64,000 nucleotides of DNA from UBA4971 sp900019985 (GTDB taxonomy: Bacteria; Bacillota; SHA-98; UBA4971). This document shows positions 43,732 through 53,238 of the stretch, piece by piece. The position numbers were made by a program, and so were the translations under genes. The first letter of the stretch is position 1. Each line of letters starts with the position of its first letter. Under the pieces are notes generated by a model that was given only the letters and a program-made list of their open reading frames with translations, had not been told where the DNA came from and searched no databases. Where the stretch lies: positions 248,001-312,000 of the forward strand of contig JBMNFG010000009.1 of NCBI GenBank assembly GCA_050949175.1, in the 5' to 3' direction.

Positions 43732-45951
43732 ATGCTTTCTGTGCAGGGCACAGTTGAGAGGATTACATACCGCAACGAGGACAGTCTCTATACCGTGGCA
43801 CGGGTCGCCTGTGAAGAACGCGGCCCCGCCGGACGGAGACGCCAGACCATCACAGTAGTCGGCACTTTCCCCTTTATAAGTGTCGGCGAGACCCTCCTCA
43901 TGAAAGGTGAATGGACCTACCACCCTGAGTACGGCAGTCAGTTCAGGGTCGAAAGCTATGAATCAATAGTCCCGGCTACAGTCAAAGGTATCGAGAAATA
44001 TCTCGGATCCGGCCTTATCAAAGGAATCGGCCCTGTGACCGCTAAGAAGCTTGTGGCCCACTTCGGCACGAAAACTCTTGATGTCATCGAACATGAGCCT
44101 GAAAGGCTTACTGAAGTCGAGGGGATCGGTGAGAAGAAAGCAGAAGCCATAACTCAGGCGTTCGAAGAGCAGAAAGAAATAAGGCGAGTCATGGTCTTCC
44201 TTGCTGACCATGGAGTAACTCCGGGACTTGCGATTAAGATATTCCGTCATTACGGCAATGCTTCCATCCAGGCAGTCCGCGAAAACCCCTACCGCCTTGC
44301 AGATGAGATCCACGGAGTAGGTTTTAAAACCGCTGACAAGATAGCAGCAGAACTGGGCATCGAGCCTGTGTCACAAGAGAGGATCACTGCAGGGATAGTA
44401 TATGTCCTCAATGAACTCGCATCAGACGGGCATGTCTACTATCCGGAGGACGCGCTTATAAAGGAGGTTGCAAGTGTCCTCGAGGTAGAAGAGGCCTTAG
44501 TTAAGGATGCGATTCCTGTCTTGGAAGAGCGCGGTTCTATTGTCAGGGAGATGATCCAGGGTCAGACTGCTGTCTACTTGGCATATCTTTATCGGGCTGA
44601 AGTCAATGTTGCCGGCAGATTGTCTAAGCTGGTCAGGGTGAAGCCGCGGACTGTTTCAGGAAATGTCCAAAAGCTAATAAAGGAAATGGAGCGGAGAGAC
44701 AGCATCTCTCTCAACGATGCTCAAAAGGAGGCCGTGGAGAAGGCTGTCAAAAGCTCTGTAGTTGTCCTCACAGGAGGCCCTGGCACAGGGAAGACGACTA
44801 CAGTAAGGACTATGCTCAGGGTCTTTGAGGCCGAAGGGTTCCGTGTGGCCCTTGCCGCACCGACAGGACGGGCTGCGAAGAGAATGGCTGAGACAACCGG
44901 CCGCGAGGCAAAAACCATCCACCGGCTCCTCGGCGTGAACTTCACCCAAGGGTATATGGCATTCGAACGTAATGAGAGTGCCCCGATTGACGCTGACGTC
45001 ATTATCTTGGATGAAACTTCCATGATAGACGTGCTCTTGATGAGCAATTTCCTGGCTGCGGTGCGTCCCGGGACAAGGCTTGTGCTGGTGGGAGATGTGG
45101 ACCAGCTGCCGTCTGTAGGGCCGGGCTCTTTGCTTAAAGATGTGATTGCATCAGGTGTTGCGGAAGTTGTGCGTTTGACTGAGATCTTCAGACAAGCACA
45201 GCTCAGTATGATAGTCACTAATGCGCATAGGGTAAATAGAGGAACCATGCCTATCTTCAACAAGAACCTAGTGGAAGGTGCGGATGCTGACTTTTTCTTC
45301 ATCCGGGAAGAGGACCCTGAGAAAGTCACGGAACTCGTCACTGAGCTTGTGGCGTGGCGTCTTCCCAGGTATCTAAAGTGCAACCCAATAGATGATATCC
45401 AGGTAATGGCACCTATGCGCCGGACTGTAACAGGCGTGGATAACCTTAACCTGCTCCTTCGAGAGGCTTTGAATCCTAAAGGCCGCGGAAGGCAGGAGAC
45501 TCGGATGGGCGCATTTATTTTGCGTGAAGGCGACAAGGTTATGCAGATAAGAAACAACTACGACAAGATGGTGTTTAACGGAGATATCGGCCGTGTGGTA
45601 AAGATCGATCCTGAGGAGCAGGAGGTGGTCGTTGCGTTTGATGAGTCTGACGGGCTCAGGCGTGTTGCCTATGAGCAGCATGAATTAGACGAGCTGGTGC
45701 TCTCCTATGCCATTTCCGTCCATAAGAGTCAGGGAAGCGAGTATCCTGTCGTGGTGATGCCCATCACCACTCAGCACTATGTAATGCTCCAGAGGAATCT
45801 CTTGTATACCGCTATCACCAGGGCTAAGCGCATGGTGGTCCTTGTGGGGACGCTTAAAGCTCTGGCGATCGCAGTGAAAAACGACACTCAAGACACGCGC
45901 TTTTCAGGACTCAGTGAGAGGCTGGTGTGTGCCGCCTCTGAAGATCCGTGA
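43732..45951 (+). CDS. recD2: RecD2-type ATP-dependent DNA helicase
   Basis: 739 residues from ATG 43732 with GGAGG six bases before it. RecD2 layout: N-terminal OB-like region (SVQGTVERITYRNED), helix-hairpin-helix stretch (KGIGPVTAKKLVAHFG near 100, GIGEKKAEAI), then Superfamily 1 helicase with Walker A LTGGPGTGKTTT near 350, motif II ILDETSMID, and C-terminal SYAISVHKSQGSEYP and AITRAKRMVVL. A 5'-3' helicase acting in replication-fork and repair work without RecBC. Single gene with its own promoter. Confidence 0.93.
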   Translation: MLSVQGTVERITYRNEDSLYTVARVACEERGPAGRRRQTITVVGTFPFISVGETLLMKGEWTYHPEYGSQFRVESYESIVPATVKGIEKYLGSGLIKGIGPVTAKKLVAHFGTKTLDVIEHEPERLTEVEGIGEKKAEAITQAFEEQKEIRRVMVFLADHGVTPGLAIKIFRHYGNASIQAVRENPYRLADEIHGVGFKTADKIAAELGIEPVSQERITAGIVYVLNELASDGHVYYPEDALIKEVASVLEVEEALVKDAIPVLEERGSIVREMIQGQTAVYLAYLYRAEVNVAGRLSKLVRVKPRTVSGNVQKLIKEMERRDSISLNDAQKEAVEKAVKSSVVVLTGGPGTGKTTTVRTMLRVFEAEGFRVALAAPTGRAAKRMAETTGREAKTIHRLLGVNFTQGYMAFERNESAPIDADVIILDETSMIDVLLMSNFLAAVRPGTRLVLVGDVDQLPSVGPGSLLKDVIASGVAEVVRLTEIFRQAQLSMIVTNAHRVNRGTMPIFNKNLVEGADADFFFIREEDPEKVTELVTELVAWRLPRYLKCNPIDDIQVMAPMRRTVTGVDNLNLLLREALNPKGRGRQETRMGAFILREGDKVMQIRNNYDKMVFNGDIGRVVKIDPEEQEVVVAFDESDGLRRVAYEQHELDELVLSYAISVHKSQGSEYPVVVMPITTQHYVMLQRNLLYTAITRAKRMVVLVGTLKALAIAVKNDTQDTRFSGLSERLVCAASEDP

Positions 45952-46097
45952 GCCTTCTTTGTCTTCATTTTTGTTTCCCACTTCTCCTTCAACAATTTTG
46001 GCATCCCATGAATAAATTAGATCCCAATTAGCTATATATAGGTATGTAGTGAGCTTGTTTCATGAAGTGAGCTTGTTTCATGACAAGCTGTCTATGT

Positions 46098-46206
46098 ACA
46101 TACGTATGTGTCTACAGATGGACACACGATGTTCTCTGAAGTACCTCCTGCTTGCTGACATTTCTGAAAGAGAGATGTTAAAGATGTGTCTACAGCCATT
46201 GACACA
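46098..46206 (+). promoter_or_regulatory. Candidate enhancer sites: paired TGTGTC/GACACA palindromes
   Basis: TGTGTC-N8-GACACA at 46107-46126 and TGTGTC-N10-GACACA at 46185-46206; both spacers start TACAG. The first is overlapped by a perfect palindrome ACATACGTATGT at 46098-46109. Centres are 79 bp apart, about 115 to 225 bp upstream of the predicted start of transcription, the usual place for sigma-54 activator binding. They could instead be RNA hairpins. Confidence 0.5.
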
Positions 46207-46298
46207 CCGGTGTTCGCATCTTTCAGTCTCCTTTCTTGCCATCTGGGAAACCCCAGCTTCAAGCTGTTTTGGAAGAAGGATAATGATGAAAGGCCGAA

Positions 46299-46313
46299 TG
46301 GCATGACAATTGC
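46299..46313 (+). promoter_or_regulatory. Sigma-54 promoter of the exported operon
   Basis: TGGCATG-N4-TTGC with exact spacing of the -24 GG and -12 GC elements (consensus TGGCACG-N4-TTGCW). The start of transcription would fall near 46324, giving a 90-base leader to the ATG at 46415. A sigma-54 activator gene closes the same region (53239-54267). Confidence 0.65.
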
Positions 46314-46414
46314 GTTACTGTTCTACGTACTGTCCAAGGAAACGTTTTACAGTTACTCCGTAAATGGTGATTAGATGAACGAGTGCTACAACGCCTGCCG
46401 TAGGAGGGTTTTGG

Positions 46415-48265
46415 ATGGCGCGTAGAATCGCATGTGGATTAATGGCCATATTAGCTTTTATGGTGTTTACTCTTCCTACCTTTGGAGCACCTCTTACCGT
46501 ATTTAGGCTGGTGCCTATGATTGGTTGGGAAAAACTGGAGAGAGTAAATCCCTACGTAACTCTTGACTTAGATGCAGTGTTGGAAACTTCTGATCCGAGA
46601 TCAGATTTTACCAATGCTGAAACCTCCGTTGTGCAGGTAACCGCACGAGCCACAGTCTTATTCGATACTAGCCAAGCTGAGATTACAGTAGAGTTTATAC
46701 CTGAGTATGACTATATAGTCCCGGTCGGCAAAAGGATGTTTACAACACCGGTCAGCCGGCAAGTGAAGGGGCGACTCGTGATAACTGTCAGGAATCCCCA
46801 CAGTTTTCCCATGGAAAATGTAAGGGTGGAGGGCACGATCTGCTCTGCTTTTCAACCTTCACTAATAGGGAAATCCCAGGGGGATGTAAGCTTCGAAAAC
46901 AGTGATTCACCGGGCCTTTTGCGAAGAGAGACAAGTATCGTATGGAATATCGGCACGCTTATGCCTGGCGAAGCTGCCAGGTGCGAGATCAGTATAACAA
47001 CAAGGCGAGACGATTCCGGAGGATTCGGGTTTTCCCAGGAGGGATTCCACACTCTCCACAGAGGTTTTCGGCTCACATATAGTATGCTCGGAGAGGTTCA
47101 GCTACGGAGGACAGACCCGCACATAATTGTTGCTCGTGAGAACCCCATTAGCCCAATACTGGATACCGGTTCTTCGGACCCGGTAACCGGCCGGTTTGAT
47201 CGCGAGTGGCCGTATCCCAAGAGGCTTTTCCCAGAGAGACCTGCTCCTGTTCCGTCTGTACCCGGAGACACATCTAAAGATGAAAAGAAGACCGTAGAAG
47301 AACTGAGGTCAAGCACTTCCCTCATGCCTTTGGTGAGTCCGCTTTCTGAGCCGGCTCAGATTGAGAGAGTCCATGAATCCGGGCTGTATAGGCTTACAGC
47401 TACGGCGGTCTCGGACAATATAGGAGTTGAAGACGGCAAGTTCGCCGTGCCTTCCGGCGAAGAAGCCGAGTGGCTAGTGGAGCTCCATGTAGAATGTCCG
47501 AGTGACTGGCAGAACAAAAAAGGATGGAACGGGTGGCACGTAACCTTCCTGTTAGGAGAGCACCTGACAGCAGAGGTGATCGAGAGACTCGTGTTTGTGC
47601 CTGAGTATCCTGGTATACACGATGGGGACTTGAAAATAACAGTGACAGACACTGAGCCAGGAGTCTTTCGGATGAAAGTCTCCTGGGATTGGCACCAGAG
47701 CTCGAGTGATAGGTTTATACCGGGTTCCTATGCTTACCTTGCCTTGAAGGTGACAACCGATGGATTGCCTCTAAATAATGAAGACCAGATCTTGTGTGAC
47801 CACATCAACATGGAATACAACCCGGTAGGAGGCTCATACGTACACGAAATGCCGCTGGATCCTATATATATCAAGAGTGCTGACGCGTCTTATGCCGACA
47901 TCTCGCTGACTGCGACGCGCATCGATTGGCGGGTGCTAAAGCCTGGGACATATGCTGTTCTTGCTACGGAAATCACCACATCCGGTAAAGGGAAGCTATC
48001 GGTACAGTTCAGCGAGTTTGACGATCTTAAAAGGGACAGTACGCCCGGGAAGATTGCCACATTCTACGGGTTTGGGAATAGTCTCGACGCGGTAGAAACA
48101 GAAGGGTGGATACCTGCGGCTGATTTGAACAGTGAGACACTGTATATTGACCTCTCTGAACCTAGTCCGGTTCTGATGTGGTCAAAGATAAGCGTGGACG
48201 AACAAACCTCGTCTGCAGAATATGAGAGTACGGGGGTGATTACGTTCATAGTCAGCAACAACTGA
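46415..48265 (+). CDS. Large exported protein with two shared modules, function unknown
   Basis: 616 residues, AGGAGGG upstream. Signal peptide about 1-25 (ending TFGAP). No known family recognised. Residues about 30-265 are beta-rich and look like a DUF11/CARDB-type surface domain. Residues about 325-480 share a pattern with the protein at 55051 (GEEAEWLVELHV ... WDWHQ versus GEMVIWEVELTT ... WSWHS). Residues about 510-616 match the end of the next protein (LKPGTYAV, WIPAADLN, AEYESTGVITFI). First gene of the sigma-54 operon; a probable surface or appendage structural protein. Confidence 0.7.
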   Translation: MARRIACGLMAILAFMVFTLPTFGAPLTVFRLVPMIGWEKLERVNPYVTLDLDAVLETSDPRSDFTNAETSVVQVTARATVLFDTSQAEITVEFIPEYDYIVPVGKRMFTTPVSRQVKGRLVITVRNPHSFPMENVRVEGTICSAFQPSLIGKSQGDVSFENSDSPGLLRRETSIVWNIGTLMPGEAARCEISITTRRDDSGGFGFSQEGFHTLHRGFRLTYSMLGEVQLRRTDPHIIVARENPISPILDTGSSDPVTGRFDREWPYPKRLFPERPAPVPSVPGDTSKDEKKTVEELRSSTSLMPLVSPLSEPAQIERVHESGLYRLTATAVSDNIGVEDGKFAVPSGEEAEWLVELHVECPSDWQNKKGWNGWHVTFLLGEHLTAEVIERLVFVPEYPGIHDGDLKITVTDTEPGVFRMKVSWDWHQSSSDRFIPGSYAYLALKVTTDGLPLNNEDQILCDHINMEYNPVGGSYVHEMPLDPIYIKSADASYADISLTATRIDWRVLKPGTYAVLATEITTSGKGKLSVQFSEFDDLKRDSTPGKIATFYGFGNSLDAVETEGWIPAADLNSETLYIDLSEPSPVLMWSKISVDEQTSSAEYESTGVITFIVSNN

Positions 48266-48362
48266 CCTCAAGGACGGGTGCTAAGGATAGCACCCCAGCC
48301 TTAGATGGGCTTTGCCCATCGGCGGACAGAAAAACAGCTTGAAAGAAAGGGGACAGATCTAA

Positions 48363-49127
48363 ATGAAAAAGCTAGTCGTTTGTTTAGTTGTTCTCGCGGC
48401 TCTCTTGATACCGGCCATGGTATTGGCAGATTCCGCAGACGCTTCCGGTTGGCCTGTTTATCCGCCGCCTCGTTGCGAGGAAGAGGTGCAAACCTGGTAC
48501 AGACATGGCAAGGATTGGTACAGGAGCGGAGAGGGTCCCAATGACGCGCAACTTGCTCGCTGCTTTAGACGTGGAAAACTCACTGGAGGCAGCTGTAACA
48601 AGGAAGAGTGGGAATGCGCGTTCACAACCTGGGCTTCCATGGCGCAGTGGTGTGAGTGGTCAATAAGCAATACCAGGTGGGAATGGTACATACTCAAGCC
48701 TGGAACATATGCAGCTGACTGTATTGGCGTATTCCTGAAGAGCAATGGCGATGTTGAGATAAGCTTCGAGGGCTTTGGCCATCTAAAAGGCGTCAACGAA
48801 AATACTGACGAATACATCGAAGTTTCTTACGTAGCTCGTACGTGGGATGGAAATGACAACAATCCCCCGAGGATTATACATATTGACGACACTCATTGGA
48901 TACCCGCACCAGAGCTGAATGAAAAGATATTCCCTGTTGGTGACTCCATGGGCTTACATGAAGGGCTTTGGTTTAAACTCTTTAACAAGATAGAGGTGTC
49001 GAACTGCAATTCCGCAGGCGAATACGAAGATGAGGGTATAGTTTACATAACCCTAAAGAACCAGCGGGATTGGGTTGATGATGATGGCACTTGGGGAGAC
49101 CTTCTCCCACCACTACCTGGCGCGTAA
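48363..49127 (+). CDS. Exported cysteine-containing protein sharing the C-terminal module of its neighbour
   Basis: 254 residues with GGGGAC upstream. Signal peptide about 1-22 (ending VLADS). Several cysteines (CEEEV, CFRRG, SCNKEEWEC, WCEWS) suggest disulfides outside the cytoplasm. Residues about 95-245 repeat the pattern found at the end of the upstream protein: WYILKPGTYAAD, WIPAPELNEK, SAGEYEDEGIVYITL. Small size plus a shared module suggest a subunit and a larger tip or anchor protein. Function unknown. Confidence 0.7.
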   Translation: MKKLVVCLVVLAALLIPAMVLADSADASGWPVYPPPRCEEEVQTWYRHGKDWYRSGEGPNDAQLARCFRRGKLTGGSCNKEEWECAFTTWASMAQWCEWSISNTRWEWYILKPGTYAADCIGVFLKSNGDVEISFEGFGHLKGVNENTDEYIEVSYVARTWDGNDNNPPRIIHIDDTHWIPAPELNEKIFPVGDSMGLHEGLWFKLFNKIEVSNCNSAGEYEDEGIVYITLKNQRDWVDDDGTWGDLLPPLPGA

Positions 49128-49165
49128 TCGCAGAGCATACCCCAAATGAGGTAAACCCGGGACCT

Positions 49166-49195
49166 GGGGGTGGCTGTCCTGGTCACCCCCGTTTT
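49166..49195 (+). terminator. Attenuator-like hairpin inside the operon
   Basis: A perfect 7-bp GC stem GGGGGTG / CACCCCC with an 11-base loop and GTTTT after it, between the 254-residue protein and the chaperone-like gene. It may reduce expression of the downstream genes relative to the first two, as is common for abundant surface proteins. Confidence 0.6.
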
Positions 49196-49217
49196 GCGAG
49201 GAAGGGGAGAACTTGTT

Positions 49218-50945
49218 ATGTACCTTCGGTTGAAGCGAGGAACAGATAAAGATATGGCGATGTTCACTGGAAGAGCCTTGAAGAAAACACTGATTCTCAT
49301 TCTTCTCGGTACTGTTGTTTTGCTCACAGTAGTTGTAGGTTATGCTGCTGCACAAATATCTTTAAGTTTTACTCCCATGCTTGTGGAGATAACCGAATCT
49401 CCGGGAGCTGTGAAGACATTTGAAGTGTTCATGGTGAACGAGAGTAAAGCCGAAACTGCAGATTTCCTTATATATACGGCTGACATCGTTCAAAAGCCCA
49501 ACGGAGATTACGAGGTTGTGGACGTTGGGACCTCTGAATACTCCTGCGCCTCTTGGATAAAGCTTTCTGCGGATAAAGCTTCTGTTGCACCCGGCGAGAC
49601 CTTTGCTGTACAGGGAACCCTGACAGTTCCTCGCGGAGCTCAAGGCAGCAGGTACGCGGCTGTTGTCTTTGAAATGATTCCGGAAGAGCGCACAGGTGAG
49701 CCTGCATTTGCCTCCAACGTATTCGTTCAGAGGTTTGCTACGGTTGTGGAGCTCACTATTCCTGCTAGGCAAGTTCAGAGAAGGCTTGATGTGACTGGGT
49801 TCAATGTAAGCTATGCAGCTGAAAACCCTATGTACGCCAGTATGTATGGAGAGAATGCTGTGATACTCTCGGCAGAGATCAAAAACGAAGGCGACATCCA
49901 CGTGTTCGCCCGTGGAAGCATGATATTGCGCGATGGAACCGGAAAAAGGCTCAGGCAGATTCCACTGGGCGCAGGTAGAGGCATTGTGCTGCCGGGAGCT
50001 GCTGTGAACCTTAGCTCGGTCTTACCCGGCGGTCTTGCACCCGGTGATTACATATCCGACATCTCAGTTAGGTACGGCGGGATGAGGCCTGCTACGGCCA
50101 AGGTCGAATTCAGCATTGGCGAGAGCGGAACAGAGGTAGCTAAGGTAGAAACGACCGCTGTGATAGCACCTTTCTCGGTCGATCCTGAAATGCTTGACTT
50201 GAGCGGCATACCTGGTGCTACTGTAGCCAGGCCGGTAGTGATTGAGAATCGATCTGACCAGACAATACGTGTTGAAGCCCGTGCAACAACCCTTGCCTTT
50301 GACGACGAAGGTGAGCTCATAACGGAAGAAACAGAGTCTTCTGCGCCAAGCTGCGCTGATTGGATTGAAGTAAAGCCGAGTGTGGTTGAGGTTAGACCCA
50401 GGGGAAGGCAAGTAGTGCGGATGATGCTTTCTATACCCAAGGGAGAGTCAGGCGGAAAGTATGCAAACATAATATTTACTGCAACACCCGTCTCAGAAGA
50501 CACGTCCACCACTCCTGCCAGTTCAGAATGGTCTGGGGAAACCGGTACTGTTGTCTTCTTGGCAGTTGGGAAAGAATTCGAAGTCATGGGAGAGCTCACA
50601 CCGATCACTATTGTTGACGGGGGGCCCTCGGTGGGTACTGTCTTCGGAACTGTTTTTGAAAACACTGGAACAATCCACGTAAAACCGAGAGCATCCATGG
50701 CACTGAAGAAGCGGATTATGCCCGAGAGCGTCCCGGGAATAGAATACGTGGGTCCGGGCACGTTAGTTGAGGTGGATTCATTGGACTTGGGTGAAGAGGC
50801 CGATGTTGTGCTGCCCGGCGGCATTCGTGCCTTCAACGTGGCTTTTTCCGGTCAATTGGAACCTGGAGACTATGTCGTTGAATTCCTCGTGCATTACGGA
50901 GGCAGGTCACCACTATACGTAATGCGGGAGTTTACAGTCGAGTAG
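49218..50945 (+). CDS. Exported two-domain chaperone-like protein (PapD/DUF916-like layout)
   Basis: 575 residues from ATG 49218 (GGGGAG upstream; a GTG at 49170 lies in the hairpin). A hydrophobic signal segment at about 25-50. Two similar halves follow: each starts with FTPMLVEI or FSVDPEMLDL, then CASWIKLSADKASVAPGE or CADWIEVKPSVVEVRPRG, then VPRGAQGSRYAAVVF or IPKGESGGKYANIIF, and ends with RYGG or HYGGR. This is the pattern of immunoglobulin-like fimbrial chaperones and the DUF916 surface family. It may escort or cap the two upstream proteins. Confidence 0.72.
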   Translation: MYLRLKRGTDKDMAMFTGRALKKTLILILLGTVVLLTVVVGYAAAQISLSFTPMLVEITESPGAVKTFEVFMVNESKAETADFLIYTADIVQKPNGDYEVVDVGTSEYSCASWIKLSADKASVAPGETFAVQGTLTVPRGAQGSRYAAVVFEMIPEERTGEPAFASNVFVQRFATVVELTIPARQVQRRLDVTGFNVSYAAENPMYASMYGENAVILSAEIKNEGDIHVFARGSMILRDGTGKRLRQIPLGAGRGIVLPGAAVNLSSVLPGGLAPGDYISDISVRYGGMRPATAKVEFSIGESGTEVAKVETTAVIAPFSVDPEMLDLSGIPGATVARPVVIENRSDQTIRVEARATTLAFDDEGELITEETESSAPSCADWIEVKPSVVEVRPRGRQVVRMMLSIPKGESGGKYANIIFTATPVSEDTSTTPASSEWSGETGTVVFLAVGKEFEVMGELTPITIVDGGPSVGTVFGTVFENTGTIHVKPRASMALKKRIMPESVPGIEYVGPGTLVEVDSLDLGEEADVVLPGGIRAFNVAFSGQLEPGDYVVEFLVHYGGRSPLYVMREFTVE

Positions 50946-51012
50946 AGCGAGGCCTGCCAAAAGCAGGACGTGCATAAGTGCATAACACATGAGATTTCAA
51001 GGAGGGGACCAC

Positions 51013-52248
51013 ATGATTCGTAATAGAAGGTTGCCGGCGGGATTCTCCAAAGCCCTTATTCTGGCTGTTGCAATTATTGCAGCAACTTTGGTTTTTCCTG
51101 CTGCGTTGTCGGCTGACGAGCCTCTGGTGACAAACATCTTCGACAGCGAAGACATAATAAATGTCTTCCGCGACATCTCTGCACAGACAGGAGTAAACAT
51201 CCTTGTGGAACCGTCGGTGCAAGGTTGGGTAACCCTGGAACTATGGGATGTGCCTCTTGAGAAAGCCTTAGAAATGATAGTTGCGCCATTTGGTTACACC
51301 TTCGTGAAGGTCGGCGACTACTATTTAGTCGGTATGCCCGATGCCGCAAATCCTGCATTCCCGCTGTTTACCAGCACAGAAGTGGTGAGGCTCAAATACG
51401 CAAACGCGGAGAATGCGTCAAGGCTGCTTTCTGACTATTTTAAGCCATATGTTAAGACCGGGCCGGATGAAAACATCCTGGTCATAACAGGCCCTGAAAA
51501 CATAATCTCCCGGGTGAAGGAGGATTTGGAGAAGATAGACAAAGCCCCGCCTCAAGTGCTCCTGGAAGCCCTTGTTGTGGAGGTATCTTCTGACACCGGA
51601 AAATCCCTGGGCGTAGACTGGAGGTACGAGTTCAAAGGCGGCGAACCTGACACAAGTATCCCTGCGTCAGGGTTTGTTGATTTCATCTCAGGGATCTGGG
51701 GGGCGAAATATAGCGTAGCAGGCGGCCTTCAGTCGGTGCTGGCATCAATGAAGACGCTTGTTGATTCAGGGAAGGCAGAAATCCATGCTACGCCCCGTGT
51801 TGCAACTCTTGACGGCGAAGGTGCTGAGATCTTCCTTGGCAGGGACAGGTACTTTGCCATTTCTACGACTACTTCAGAAGGCACATCCACTACGAGCCGG
51901 CTCGAAAGTATCAGAACAGGGATATCTCTTAAGTTCACCCCGCGTATATCGCCTGATACCGGTGAAATTGTCGTTCAAATAGAACCTGAGGTCAGCGATG
52001 CAATAGAAGGAGCAACCGGTCTACCTACGGTAAACAGGCGCAAGGTAGCTACGACAGTCCGGGTGAAGGACGGAGAGACCATCGTCATAGGCGGACTCAA
52101 CTTGAAGTCACAGTACGAATCCAAGACAAAGGTTCCGGTCCTTGGAGATCTCCCTATCCTGGGTATTTTCTTCAGCAGTACGAAAAATGTGACGACTGAG
52201 TCTGAGGTGCTGGTATTCATCACTGCTACGATAATCTCATCCGAGTAG
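51013..52248 (+). CDS. Secretin-family outer-membrane channel protein
   Basis: 411 residues from ATG 51013 with GGAGGGG upstream. Signal peptide about 8-30. An N0/STN-like domain (NIFDSEDIINVFRDIS, then TLELWDVPLEKALEMI), one N1-like ring domain (VVRLKYANAENASRLL), and the C-terminal secretin beta domain with KVPVLGDLPILGIFFSS near residue 380. Short for a secretin, with few ring domains. Secretins form gated pores in outer membranes. No secretion ATPase, platform protein or pseudopilin gene lies nearby, so its partners are unclear. Confidence 0.88.
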   Translation: MIRNRRLPAGFSKALILAVAIIAATLVFPAALSADEPLVTNIFDSEDIINVFRDISAQTGVNILVEPSVQGWVTLELWDVPLEKALEMIVAPFGYTFVKVGDYYLVGMPDAANPAFPLFTSTEVVRLKYANAENASRLLSDYFKPYVKTGPDENILVITGPENIISRVKEDLEKIDKAPPQVLLEALVVEVSSDTGKSLGVDWRYEFKGGEPDTSIPASGFVDFISGIWGAKYSVAGGLQSVLASMKTLVDSGKAEIHATPRVATLDGEGAEIFLGRDRYFAISTTTSEGTSTTSRLESIRTGISLKFTPRISPDTGEIVVQIEPEVSDAIEGATGLPTVNRRKVATTVRVKDGETIVIGGLNLKSQYESKTKVPVLGDLPILGIFFSSTKNVTTESEVLVFITATIISSE

Positions 52249-52267
52249 GAGAAAGGGGTGCAACCAA

Positions 52268-53188
52268 GTGCGCCTAAGACCGGAGATTGCTTTAGTCTGT
52301 ATTGCCACGGCAGTCATAGCAGCTGCTGTAGGACTGTTCAGTGTAAGGGCGTGTTACGCTGAAGAATCCATCGAGCCGTTGGAATATGCAGATGCGCGCC
52401 TCCTCGGCATGGGGTATTCGTACGTGGGGCTTTCCAGTGTGCCGAATCCTCTCTACTCAAACCCTGCATCCTTTGGATTCACAAAAGGCATGTTATCACT
52501 ATCCTTTGGCGTAGGCTTCGGAGGTAGTGGCGGTGACGGAAGCTTCAAATACCTCGCTGCTACTGATGAAGAGCGTGAAGGAGGGACAGGAGGATTCGCT
52601 TGGGCTCAGTACAAGCGGTTAGATGAGTGCTTAGAGTTGACAAATAACAGTTATAACTACGCAGTAGGGAAGGCGTTCAAGGATACAGGCTCCCTCGGGA
52701 TTGGATTCCGGTATCTGAGAGGTGCGGAGCACTCAGGGCATACGCTGCTCTCGTCATGGCAAGGATTTGCGACGGATATCGGGGTCATGCTGCGTTATAA
52801 AGCGATAACCCTGGGAGTCCTGGCTCGGGATGTCACCACAACAGATCTAAAATCTACAGACGGGGCTGTTCGGGCAGTTCCACCTACGTACTCGTTAGGC
52901 CTTAGCTTAACGCCGTGGAAAGGCGCAGTTGTCGCGCTGGACGTTCACAATGTTTCTGTACGCGACCACGCCACAACTGGGACCGTCTCCGGGGGTTTCG
53001 AAGGTAGGATCGGATCCTACATTGCCCTCAGAGGAGGAGTCATTCTTAAGGACGGGTTCGAAGGGGGAGTGACAGCTTACACAGGAGGACTGGGAATTTT
53101 CCTAGGCGATTTCGAATTGGGATACGCTTGTCTTGTCAGTGATGAGCAAATCAAGAAGCAGTGTATCAGTATTATGAAGCGTTTCTAG
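52268..53188 (+). CDS. PorV/PorQ-like outer-membrane beta-barrel protein
   Basis: 306 residues from GTG 52268 (AAAGGGG upstream). Signal peptide about 5-28. The beginning of the mature protein, YADARLLGMGYSYVGL followed by SSVPNPLYSNPASFG, is the PorV/UPF0164 barrel signature. Alternating beta strands follow and the last residue is Phe, as in barrel proteins handled by BamA. Immediately downstream of the secretin; together they argue for an outer membrane. It could anchor the secreted proteins of the same operon. Confidence 0.8.
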   Translation: MRLRPEIALVCIATAVIAAAVGLFSVRACYAEESIEPLEYADARLLGMGYSYVGLSSVPNPLYSNPASFGFTKGMLSLSFGVGFGGSGGDGSFKYLAATDEEREGGTGGFAWAQYKRLDECLELTNNSYNYAVGKAFKDTGSLGIGFRYLRGAEHSGHTLLSSWQGFATDIGVMLRYKAITLGVLARDVTTTDLKSTDGAVRAVPPTYSLGLSLTPWKGAVVALDVHNVSVRDHATTGTVSGGFEGRIGSYIALRGGVILKDGFEGGVTAYTGGLGIFLGDFELGYACLVSDEQIKKQCISIMKRF

Positions 53189-53202
53189 CTTTGCCCACGA
53201 CT

Positions 53203-53225
53203 TAACCGGCAGATTGCACCGGTAA
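53203..53225. terminator. Weak two-way hairpin between convergent genes
   Basis: ACCGG / CCGGT with a 9-base loop in the 50-bp gap between the barrel gene and the activator gene. No T-run; could serve both strands weakly. Confidence 0.3.
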
Positions 53226-53238
53226 ACTCTGTACATTA

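Larger units (their letters stand above)
45952..46414 (+). other. 463-bp regulatory gap upstream of the exported operon
   Basis: Begins with a pyrimidine-rich stretch after recD2 and a duplicated AGTGAGCTTGTTTCATGA (near 46050). It then holds the palindromes at 46098-46206 and the sigma-54 promoter at 46299-46313. Short frames here look non-coding. Confidence 0.6.

Noticed and set aside
46150..46290. Cyclic di-GMP or other riboswitch upstream of the exported operon
   Set aside because: The conserved core sequences of the c-di-GMP classes are absent, and most of the region lies upstream of the predicted sigma-54 start, so it would not be transcribed from it.
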